DNA from: Tetraselmis striata
Taxonomy: Eukaryota; Chlorophyta; Chlorodendrophyceae; Chlorodendrales; Chlorodendraceae
Reading direction: 5' to 3'
Length of the DNA stretch: 64,000 bases
Assembly (NCBI GenBank): GCA_006384855.1
Contig: VCJN01000768.1
Location: 1 to 64,000, forward strand
Shown in pieces: positions 54,368 through 64,000 of the stretch (position 1 is its first letter; the number at the start of each line of letters is the position of its first letter). The notes under the pieces are model-generated. The model did no database searches. It had not been told where the DNA came from and saw only the letters and a program-made list of their open reading frames with translations. The position numbers and the translations under genes were made by a program.

Positions 54368-57300
54368 TTTCAAGTTGAGTCTGGTTTTGCCAGTGAAGAG
54401 CGAACGAAGAGAGCGGCATATTGAGCAGCCAGGTCATGACGGGGCACCGGGAAAGGTACTGGTGCGGAGTCTTATTGAACTTGGAAGTGACGAAGGGGCG
54501 CGATGTGGTCAAAGAAGAACCACGCGCCGGGCGAGGGAGGACGTTGGGGGTCGATGTAGTCCAGATCGACGTCGGAGTTAGTGGGCCACTAGCCTTGGTG
54601 GCGGATGAGGGACAGCGGGACTCCGATGGCGATAGCAGCACAGGTTGCACCCTTGCAAAGGGTAGTGTGAGATGTCACTGAAGTGCCAGCGAGAGGGGCA
54701 GCACCGACGACGAGACGAACCGCCGTAGATATGACCTAGTTCAACATTGTAGCGGAAGTCCACGACTTGGATTGCTCGCTCGTTCGGGGTGACCGCCCTG
54801 AAGTAAGTCTCGGCCAAGGCAACAAGGACCATGGGGTAGGCTGGATGTTGTCAATGAAGTGTTGCGGGATATACGTACGGGCGACACGGGGGTGCTCCGA
54901 CACTGGAAGGAGGAGATCGTCAGAGCCGTGCCGGCCGGCATTGCCCTACTTCTCACGATACATATGCAGGGTGATGTTGTAGGAGTCGACATTGATGCCC
55001 CTCCCCCCTCTCTCGGCAGAACACCCATGTAAGTCCCATGGCAAAAAACATGAAGCTGACACCCACGGCCAAGAGCCCGGAGGGTGAGGGAGTTGGATGA
55101 GAGGAGGTCGAGGGTGCGCTGCCCCGGCTCGTCCGAGCCGAACGCTTCATGTAGACGGGCCCGGAGTGAAACCGCCCATGTGGCGAGAGCCACGAGCTCG
55201 TTAATCGCGTAAATGCGGCGTTTGACCGATGGATTAACAAGAGGCCGCCATGCCGGGTCATTCCGGTAAAGTAATCGGCCGCAGCGGTCAAGTTGTCGGT
55301 AGTTCAACGGTAGTTGCTGGACGGATTAGATATGGGCACCAGTACAGATTGTGGGGCAACGTTCGGGCAATATTTGCGGGGCAATGTTCAGGTAGCTAGG
55401 CGGGCCGCCCCGCACGCTTGTTGTCGCGCTCGTAGCGCATGTCTCGCGCGTAACGTACACGCGCAAATAATGATGGTCGTTGCGAACCAGTTGTAACCCG
55501 TAGAGTGACAACCGACGGACGCAACAGTGATGAAATTGAAATTGAAATTGATTACAACGTGCTAGCATGCTGCTCTCCACCGCTCAGACTGTGCTGTTCT
55601 TACGGCATGCCATCTCTTAACCATAGTAGGGAACACATATAGTGTAATTACAACTGAATCCCTCGGCTGTTGTTTTTCGTTTCCAAGCCCCGCCTCCTTC
55701 CATCACGTGATCATTGGATGTGTTATTTTCCGGATAACTACTACGGGTAGTCGCAAGTAGAGCGACTACCGCTAATCGGCAGTACGGGGACTACGAATGC
55801 CCTTCCTTTAGGTACATCTGTAATGCACCGGCACCGCGCATTTTTTTGTTGTCGTGATGCGTCTGGGCTCCACCTGCCACCATCGCTGAAAATATCACCC
55901 CGCAGGACGCGCGGCGTTGATTGTCCCACCGCGCCGGTTGCCGCTACCCGGCGGCGCCAACATGCGCTATTATTTGAAAGCCCCCCGTATGGCTCCCCGG
56001 TCGTCGCTAGATCCAATAAAGACCCGCCACAACCGACCCCCCCCCCCCCCTCTGCTCAGCCCCCTGCCGCACCCAATCGGGCACGGGTCCTAAGGGTTAC
56101 CCGCGCCCACCACGTGGAGTTGGAGGTGATACCGCCGGGCCGGCCGCACCCATGATCCTCCGCACATGGTGAGCCGCTGCCTGGCGGCAAGCGCCCCGTG
56201 GAGTGACATCTGACGGACGCGGCGATGGAATAGCACGGAGACGGGTTGTTGAACCGTCATGTGCATGTGTGCGGATATGGTTGAGCCGCACGTGGCTGAT
56301 GTAAGAAGCGCCGCACTGATGAAGGTCTAAATGAAGTTTGTAGGGTAGAGGGGTCCGGTTCGGACACGGGGCGCTCTCCCCGTCGTTGAGCTGCAAGGGT
56401 TCGCTGCAACGGTCACCGAAAGGTAGTGACCTCGTAAAGCGCTGGCAACTCCGATAGACGAAGGCGCTCCTCGCCGTCATTCGTGCTCACCTTCGCGGCC
56501 ACGCCCTCGACCGCCACGCACCGCGTCCACGTCCACGCCCGCGACCTGCGAGCTTCGCCGCCACTCGAGCAGCGGCGGTAGCCTTACCTTTGCACTGCTC
56601 GCGACTGTCGCCTCGAAGACCCGAGGCGCGTACTCGCACTCCGCCGAAAACTGCCGAGCCCAAGTGCTCTGCTGCGGGCTGGAAATGCTGAGCCCGCAGT
56701 ACGTCCAGCACCTCCCGATCACCGCCGTGCACATGTTTAGCCTTCGAAGGAAGGCTAGACGAAAGCGAAACGCCTTGTCGATGGCCTCGGCGTGGTTCCG
56801 GGCGCGCGCGAGGTAATGAGGGGTTAAATCCTTATCAACAAAGGGAACGTAGGGCAAGCAACAATTTGTCGCGAGCCACGAATATGACAGCGGCTGTGTG
56901 AGCCCCAATACACGCCATCCAAATGTAGTCCTCATGGGCCGGCAAACTCTGGTCATCCTGCTTGAGGTAGTCGTTCATCAGGGCGGCACGCAAATAAGTA
57001 GGGAAAAGCCCCAGCAGGCACTCCGTTGACCAGTCGAGCGTCCTCGTAACCATGCTCTGCTCGTTGCAGTAGCTTTAGCGCCGCGAGGTAGTCGTCCTCG
57101 TCACTTGCGGATTTTATCTGACATTGCTGCTATTGGCTAGCTCTAGCATGTCGGGGCGCACTGATGGGCCCTCGCTAAAACCTGTCGGTTGTCTTGCGAC
57201 GCGCTACCCGGAACCGGAGCCATGTGCTCCGTCTCCATCGACACCACGTTCACGAGCCATCAATTGTGCCAGCATGTCGACCGGGCATGCATGTCTTCTT

Positions 57301-57469
57301 GCAACGATTCGAGCGTCGGCCCGGCGACGGGATCTTCTTCATTTGGCGTGATGATGTACGGACGTACGGATGAGAATTACACACTACACGGATGGTGAGC
57401 CGGGCGTGGTCTTGAAAAAACGACCTCTGATCTTGCCCGCAACATGTTACGAGACAGCTAATCGCTGTG
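54368..57469 (-). pseudogene. Degenerate element interior, minus-strand frames
   Basis: Between the two direct repeats the better protein-like frames are on the minus strand: 57053-56835 (Trp-Ser-Thr-Glu-Cys-Leu-Leu-Gly-Leu-Phe, helical), 56956-56477 in another frame (Arg/Ala-rich, ending in a GRGRGRE-like tail), 56480-56097, and 55307-54741. A helical part followed by a basic Gly/Arg tail resembles a gag gene, but frameshifts are frequent and no enzymatic domain is seen. A (AAATTG)3 run is at 55533-55550, and a block at 55622-55658 matches one at 14530-14565. Confidence 0.35.
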
Positions 57470-57653
57470 TGTAACACAACGAAACTGGAAGATGGTAGGC
57501 TCAGCTGTTACGGCTGCTTTTCTGTCTACCCGTGCTTCACACAAACGGGCGCGGCGACGGGTGAACTAGTAACCCGTACCACTTAGCAACAAATGTTGCC
57601 CGAAAAAGGCGGTTAGGAAAGAATGAAACCCCTATGTAAACTAGTTTAGATCA
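57470..57653. repeat. Direct repeat, right copy (LTR-like)
   Basis: 184 bases, second copy of the 54186-54367 repeat, sharing the blocks GAAACTGGAAGA, CCCGTACCACTTAGCA and GCGGTTAGGAAAG. Confidence 0.65.
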
Positions 57654-59361
57654 TAGTACTCCCCGCGATTACGAAGCGAATTGTGACCACAGTCCCCCTC
57701 GTACGTCATGCCCTTTACGTATTTGTCCGTATCGCCACGTCGGCACCCGCAGCGCCGACCGCCGAGTGGTACCGTACGTGGCCCATCCACCATTTTTATG
57801 ATATTAGTAACTTAGAATATTCATCAACGGGTTGAGATGTGAGATGCGGCGGAGGGAGGGGGCTGCTTGTTACGCTCGTGACTCCGCTCAACGCTCGTTC
57901 GAATCCTGCGAGGCCCCTCATCGGGGGAAACATGACCGAGTAGGGTGGTATGGGGGCCGATGCAAAATATTTTAGGTTCTCCTACAAACCTTAGTACAGT
58001 GGCTTACCGCGCGACCCCCCTCCCGATAAAAAAAGGTGCGGGCGGATTTTCCCCGCGTACGGGTCCCGCTAGGCGCAGACCAATAGCAGAATATGGGAGT
58101 GTATTGATGGCCAGCCCTACCACATACCCTGGACGATGCCCTAGCATGCGACCATATGGACCCACCCGCTGACTCGGGGCTGCACCCCTGTACAGTACGG
58201 GCTAAAGCCCGGCTCTACCAAGGACGCATTGCATGCGGGCAGTAGTAGCTGTAGGTGAGGTGGTTTTGGAGCAAGCCTTAATTCCATTATTGGCCGTTAT
58301 GCGGGAACTGGTCACTTGTTTGCATGCCGACTGCGGGGAGAGCGCGCCTTTGTGCATGTGTTCCATGATGGTAGAGCTAAGTTGTGGGGTGCAACCGTAC
58401 ACATACATAGAACGCATATACATGCATGCTATATAAAAATTCGTGCCCTCTTGACATTGGGTTATTATCAAATTCATTACTAACTATGAACAATGACACG
58501 CACCGCATGGCTTTACAACGAGTGCACAACAAACGCCGCTTAGGCCTGCCCCCACGCATGATGTCATGCTCACGAGTGGTACGTGGACGGGCGCGGCCGG
58601 AAACGAAGGCGAGGGCTGATAATGGTCCAATCTACAATTGATGCTTGACAAGGGGGCAGGACTTTTGTGGACATGTGTACATCGTTATTTGTTACCAAGA
58701 CCCGTGGTAGTCCGCGGCGATATAGCGACTAATCCGCCTATATATAGCGACTAATCCTTATCAGTGGCTGCATAATAACCACAAAAGTTTCAGCCTCCCG
58801 GGCATCGACGCTAGTGCGATCACTTGGCTGACCCCATCACGCACCCGCACCCGTCGGACCGCGTTCAGATAGAGGACGTCGACGATATGTCGTGGTGGCT
58901 ATAGCGCTGTCGCGGCCGACTGTAGTGGTGAAGTCGGTCGGATGTGCAAGCAATACAAAGCACGCCGTGGCTGCCCGCCTTGGCTGATGCCGGTAACTTT
59001 CGCCACCCCACGCACGCGGCCATGCCCCACCGGGGCACCCCCTTCCCTTGATAAATATAATCATATGTACTGCAAAACTGAAGAACGCTGACCATCTGTA
59101 GACGGTGGCGACCGATCGCATAATATACTGTGATTGGGCGACACTAGTTGTCGATGGGCGCCGGCCGACGCCTCCTAGCGTGGCACCAACACCCTCGGGT
59201 GCTGGGCCCATGAATCCATTATATCACCTCGGACGGACCCCGACTGGTATGTCGCTCGCGCCGGAGCTGCTAGACTGTAGCACCACTGCCGTATATCGCT
59301 CCCCGGAAGTCCACCGGCACGCCCGACTGGCTGAAGTCAAGCGTATACACGGGTCGGGCGG
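57654..59361. other. Spacer, no gene seen
   Basis: Short frames only. A CGTTCGAATCCTG sequence at 57895-57907 looks like a tRNA B-box, but no tRNA folds around it. TAGCGACTAATCC occurs twice at 58723 and 58746. Confidence 0.4.
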
Positions 59362-60102
59362 TTACTGGGCGCGATCCGTGTTGGATTGTGCCCGGCGGCG
59401 GCTCGAGTCTGCTCTCTCGTCGTCTCGTAGCCAACACCGGTCCAGCAATGCCTCTATACGCTGCATCGCCTGGGTATTAGAATAACCTTGCAACGCCTCT
59501 ATGACGGCCGTTTGGCCAGCGATCCAGTCACGGAAAGCCTGCTTGGGTATTAGAATTTCCAACACTGTTGGATCGCTGTCTGTTGACACTGCCATCAAAA
59601 TACCCGGCCGACCACCAAGTGTCCGTTATACCCGTACGTTATGGCGTCGGCCCATTCGAGTAATGAGAGTTGGGGCAAGCCCCATCCCGCGGATGGAGTA
59701 AAGCATTTCGGGAGTGCGATGAATGTGCAACTAAAAGGCAATGTGATGAGGGAGGGCCCGACACCATAACTAGAAAAATTCCCCATTCTCAGTAAAATCC
59801 AGGGCGCCGTGATAAAGGGAGGGAGGGACCCCGCCCAAATAAAGGCAGTGAGTTTTAAAGTCCTCATGTGTTGACGCGATAGGCCGACGACAAATAAAAT
59901 CCCTTAACTCCGGAACTAACAACCCCAAATTATGACGGTAGGTGTTACCCCCCACCGCGGCATTCCACCAACATATGTTCATTAGTCTCAGATTCACTTC
60001 CGCCAGATGCAGGGCAGTGTTCAAGGAACCGCTCAGGCATGGCATGTATCCGGGCCAATCGGCGCGGGCATTGGGAAATACTCGGGTGCGTAATTGTATC
60101 AT
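59362..60102 (-). pseudogene. Degenerate minus-strand ORF, gag-like
   Basis: Three overlapping minus-strand frames (60102-59770, 59867-59595, 59598-59362) read like one protein with two frameshifts: a Cys/Trp/Asn-rich first part (Ile-Cys-Trp-Trp-Asn-Ala-Ala), a hydrophobic middle, and a helical C-terminus with Ala-Met-Gln-Arg-Ile-Glu-Ala-Leu-Leu. I do not recognise it. Position among elements suggests a retroelement structural gene. Confidence 0.3.
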
Positions 60103-60468
60103 GATGTGCAGCCCGGCCGCAACACCCGCACCTAGGGCTTAGGGCTTAGGTTGCCCTTCATTTGTTGACATGCATGCCCTACTCGATGAGTGATGCAAGT
60201 ACTGTAGTGATCAATAATTGTTAAATAGTCGAAGACAGTCCTAGATGATTCCGTGATTGTACCGTGCGATATTTCTTTGAATTCGAAGTAGCGCGAGTCT
60301 GCGCGGGCTGCTGCTGGCCGGTTGCTTTGTTCGCCGCCCAGGCCAGCCGCAGCAGGAAATTCAACTTCAAAATATTTGTCGTCTGCTGATGCCGCCGGTG
60401 TCATGAGTTGGCCGAGCCGAGGAAGCATATAGCGCGCTGACTGCGCTGCGCTGCGCCACCTCCTGAGC

Positions 60469-60846
60469 GTGGGCGCCTGCGCCAGCAACCAGGAAACTGG
60501 GCGGCTGCTGGCGCGACGGACTATACGCCGTCTCATCTATTACAGTTCTGCCGTGGCCCTCTCGCGCTGTGGCACTTGCCCGGGACAAAGCGAGTTGCGG
60601 TTGGGTTGGCTAACGTGCTGCGACTGCGCGACCTGCACCGCCCGTCAGCGCGTCCGCGAGCAGGCGGCTGCGGTCAGCGCCATCAACCCGTCCGAGAAAA
60701 CAAGACAACAGCTGGCCGGTGGGAATCTGCCGCGTGGTGAGCGTGGCGGCGCCCTGTGGGTAGAGGTAGGAGCCGGGTAAGCAAGGGCGTTGCGGCCACC
60801 TTGCAGGCGCTGGTAGGTTGCGAGGCTGCCCGCCCCGGGCTCTCTG
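60469..60846 (+). CDS. Possible small Cys-rich gene, two exons
   Basis: ATG 60469 opens a frame that reads Met-Gly-Ala-Cys-Ala-Ser (a possible N-myristoylation start) and includes Cys-Gly-Thr-Cys and Cys-Cys-Asp-Cys-Ala-Thr-Cys motifs, so it could bind metal. A GT donor at 60766 and an acceptor at 60806 would join it to a short exon 60807-60846, but I could not find a downstream exon in phase. The opposite strand is also open. It is listed only as a candidate. Confidence 0.25.
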
Positions 60847-60989
60847 GTGAGCTATCCTCGAGACAACCCCCCCCCCCCCCCCCCCCCCCCCGCCCCCTCT
60901 GGCCCGCCATTTCTATGGCAAGCACCCTTGTGCGGGCGGGAACGCGCTACATACCCTCCGACGTGCCCGTGACCACCTCGCTCGAATAG

Positions 60990-61392
60990 CCTGAAAGTGG
61001 ATTCACTGCGACGGAACCGTGTCGGCGGCAGCGGACGCAAGCGCCGCCTCGGGCCTGCAGCGCCGGGCTCTCGGCCCGTTGGCGCTCTCCTCGTCCCTCC
61101 CAGCTTGCCCGTCGCGGGACAGCGCCCACTCGCAGCGCGTCGACCACCCGAGCAGGGACGAGCAACGACGTAGACGCTCGAATCCCCTACTCGTACAAAT
61201 TAGCTGCGACGAGTGAGAGGCGTGCGCCTGTCCCTCACTGCCCACAACCTTTCGCCGCCCGCCAGCCCATACGCGCAACCTGGCGGAATAGCGAAACTTT
61301 CGCGGTTATCTCACGGCCTGGGAGGGGCCCGCTGAGCTGTGCCTCATGTTACGCAGGGGCTGTCTGCACAGGGGTGAGGTAGCGAGGGCGCC
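60990..61392. other. Upstream region of PDS5
   Basis: GC-rich and presumably promoter plus 5' UTR of the plus-strand gene. No recognisable box; the open minus-strand frame is a composition shadow. Confidence 0.35.
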
Positions 61393-64000
61393 ATGACGGG
61401 TGCAGACGCCTTCAGCTACGCGGACACCGAGGCGCCCGCGGCCCTTGACACCCTCGCCAAGCAACTGCGAGCGCCGCACACCAAGGATGCAGCGGTCCGG
61501 CTGCTCAAGGTCCCCCCCCCCCCCCCCCCCCCTTTCTTCGACCCCCACAGGCAGGTTGCAATGCAAGTCACCAGCTGACCTGCCACCCGGGCGGCGGCGC
61601 GCTGCACAGGAAGCGGTGCAGATAATCGAGGGTCTGGCGCCCTCCGAAGCCGCAAAGCAGTCGGTGGAGCGTCTGGCAGCTGCGCTATCGGAGGAAGCAG
61701 TGCTCCAGCACACCGATCAGGTTCGCCTCATACACCGCCACGACCTGGACGCTGGCAGCTCTGCGCATTCCCTTACAGCAACGGCTCATGCCCCCCCTTC
61801 CTTCCCCCGACTCGCCATTACCGCCACCACCACAGGGTGTGCAGATCTATGCGGCAGCATGCTTCGTACACTCCCTCCGCATCACTGCCCCCGAGGCGCC
61901 CTACACCGTGGACAGCCTTCAGGTACAGGCGACCCCCCCCCCCCCCCCCCCCCCCCCACCTTTCCCTCCCAAATCCACCACCACCACCTGGTCCTGCTCT
62001 CCTCCAGTTGCACCGTCTTTGCCTTGCTACCCTGGATGGGAAATGTGAGGGCGCTGAGTAGGCACGGCATGCTTGCGGGGTCATTCAGGCTCTGTTCAGC
62101 AGAGTGCTACGCAGCCTGGGGGCGCTGGCCAAGCCCTCTGCCCCATGCTACCGGCTCTGCCTGTCTGTGCTGCACACCGTCGCCAAGGTGAACAGGGCCT
62201 TCCCCCGCCCGCCATCCCCTCACTCTGTACACATGTAGTGCCCGCCAGTCAGGCACAACGCCCGGTGCCGCTGAGCGCCTGCCCCGCTGGCGACAGGTGA
62301 GATGCATGCTGCTGCTGTGGGATCTGCCGGACGAATCCCTTGTGGAGAGTCTCTTCCAGACGTTGCTCGGCGGCCTCAAGTGAGCGCCTCCCCCCACTTT
62401 CCCAATGCACCCCAACTCCCTTGCCCCATCCCCGCCTGGCCAGCATTCGTGGTGTTATGCTGCTGAGGTGTGTGCCACCTTTGCGCGCCTGCACTCAGCA
62501 CGAAGAACCAGGAGGACGTCGAGCACCTGGTGTTTGAGGTGACCCTGGCCAGCCGCTTTGGGCCGAGAGTGGGGGGGGGGGGGGGTTGAAAGGGCAATTT
62601 TCCTCAGCTGGGTACATGCAGCCTGCCCGGAGCCTCCCTCTGACACCGACGCTGACGCTGCCGGCACTGCCTGCAGACGCTGTCCTACATGATCGAGGAG
62701 GCGGACGACATCCCGCAGGGCGTGGTGGACGTGATGTTTGAATGCATGAACGCCACGGAGGGCAGCCCAGCCTGCGCCAGGTGTCCCCCTTTAACCCCCC
62801 CCCCCCCCCCCCCCCAAACACACACACGCACACACACGGTGCTGACCGCTGAGGTGCAATCGCACAATGCAAGGCATCGTTTCGCATCATTCATGTCTGT
62901 TGCGTGCTCACCGTGCATTCTGATGCGGTCTGCCGATGAGGGACTGCGTGAACTGCAAGGAAGAACTGGCCCGCCTTCCAGTGGCCGAATGTAGCTATAG
63001 CGACGTTCACGTCCAGTCGTAAGCGGACCGACTATGGAGGTTCAATTCCGCATTCGTGCAAATGCGCTGGCACACTCACATTCCTGCTTTTGTTGTCGCT
63101 TTCTCTTTGCCGGTGTGTCTGGTGGTGGTAGTGGTGGCGGCGGCAGGCCGGGGAGGGGGGGGGGGGATGGAGGGCGAGAGGGGTGCGCAAACTTCAAGTG
63201 TTGACTGCAGTACGTGTATTCTCATTCGGCGGGCTACGCACAGCGAGTCGCCCGCTGCCCCCCCCCCCCCCCCCCCCCCCCACCTCCGGCCATCTTTGTC
63301 ACCACCTCACGCAGCCTTCCATCCTTTGCGGCAGGATTGTGGAGCGGCTTCTGAAGCAGCACGAGAGCGCCCTGGGCATCTATATCCAGAAGAGCCTCTC
63401 CAGCATCATTGAGAGCGCGGGCGACCCCTTTGACAGCTATCACAACATCGTGCTGCAGGTGCGGGCTCGTCATGGCGAGGGAAATGCCGGGGGGGGGGGG
63501 GGGGCGGGGGGGCACCCGCCACGTCTCGCGACGCTCTCTTGCCTTCAAGCTGCGGGTTGACAGCGCCGCCTGCTGGCCGCCCGCCCGTTCGCAGATCCAC
63601 CACGCCACGCCAGAGCTGCTCCTGCCGGTGCTGCCCCACCTGTCCTCGCAGCTGGTGAACGAGGACGAGGCGCGGCGCATGGCGGCGGTGCACGTGGCGG
63701 GGAAGCTGTTCTCGGAGCCGAGTACGGATGTGGCGGAGGAGCACCCCGAGCTGCTTGCCACCTTCCTGGGCCGCTTCAAGGACCAGCGCGTGGATGTGCG
63801 CCTCGCCGCGGTCGGCTACGCCGCAGACGTGGTTGCAGCGTGCGTGTCGGCGCCCCTGAAGGACCAGGTGCGGCGAAAACGCGTCTTTAATCAGGGACGC
63901 CACCAGCCTTGGCCTCCACACCATGGGCAATCGTGAACGCATGCTGAGTCACTATAAGGAACCGTTATATAACCCTCAACTTGGGCTTGCATGGACGCCA
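61393..64000 (+). CDS. PDS5: Sister chromatid cohesion protein PDS5 (5' part, runs off the window)
   Basis: Nine exons join in phase: 61393-61509, 61610-61720, 61836-61922, 62089-62187, 62297-62379, 62499-62538, 62677-62780, 63335-63458 and 63595-63867, giving about 346 residues before the sequence runs into an intron and off the window. The order of helical HEAT-like motifs is that of PDS5: Ile-Tyr-Ala-Ala-Ala-Cys-Phe-Val ... Arg-Ile-Thr-Ala-Pro-Glu-Ala-Pro-Tyr (residues 79-100), His-Thr-Val-Ala-Lys-Val-Arg-Cys-Met-Leu-Leu-Leu at the next repeat, Ile-Glu-Glu-Ala-Asp-Asp-Ile-Pro-Gln, and Ser-Leu-Ser-Ser-Ile-Ile-Glu-Ser. PDS5 binds cohesin and regulates its loading, release and cohesion in the nucleus. 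Five introns carry C or G runs of 15-28; the one after exon 1 is GT directly followed by about 18 C. Start is the first ATG, with a hydrophilic N-terminus as in relatives. The 3' half must lie beyond 64000. Confidence 0.93.

Noticed and set aside
57860-57925. tRNA gene suggested by GTTCGAATCC
   Set aside because: The candidate is about 60 bases long, the T-stem pairs at only three of five positions, and no proper D-arm or anticodon arm can be drawn.
61981-62055. Extra PDS5 exon after a CCTCCAG acceptor at 62007
   Set aside because: It would interrupt the conserved helix between Asp-Ser-Leu-Gln and Ala-Leu-Phe-Ser and lacks a donor in phase; the model without it matches the family.

Overview
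The window looks like nuclear DNA of a green alga (Chlorophyta; a trebouxiophyte or close relative is my guess). The reasons are: GC-rich, intron-rich genes with GT...AG introns; a plant-type sterol 14-demethylase (CYP51); a protein with a probable thylakoid-lumen targeting sequence; an organelle-type MscS-like channel; plant/algal-style APC13 and PDS5; and many Ty3/gypsy chromovirus and hAT remnants. Introns and spacers carry many poly-G/poly-C runs of 15-35 nt.

Host genes lie in islands. Each was assembled exon by exon, checking GT/AG borders and reading phase: a TMEM184/OST-alpha-like membrane protein (minus, 7701-9363, perhaps extending to 7146); APC13 (plus, 21447-22179) converging on CYP51 (minus, 22879-25439); a lumenal TPR-like protein (plus, 29583-31063) converging on a histidine phosphatase (minus, 31410-32129); an MscS-like channel (plus, 33974-36376); a 751-residue nuclear-looking protein with a CW-like zinc finger (minus, 49105-52142); and the 5' half of PDS5 (plus, 61393 to the window end). 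The gene models rest on reading frame, splice borders and family motifs only.

The rest is repeat-rich. From 1 to about 7 kb there is a broken gag-like minus-strand gene, a 78-bp tandem repeat and an array of short stem-loops whose copies show compensatory changes. From 10 to 21 kb there is a nested graveyard: a hAT-type MITE with 8-bp TSD, a second truncated copy sitting inside a decayed chromovirus, a tyrosine-recombinase-like fragment, a hAT transposase pseudogene and several dispersed repeats. From 39.6 to 45.75 kb there is a nearly complete chromovirus with two LTRs and a perfect 5-bp TSD (CTTGT). Its polyprotein carries, between gag and protease, a segment resembling phage/DIRS Dam-like adenine methyltransferases, which is the most unusual element here. 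From 52.5 to 60.2 kb there are further degenerate elements. Long AT-richer spacers (26-28, 36.4-39.6 and 45.8-48.9 kb) show no gene I can defend.
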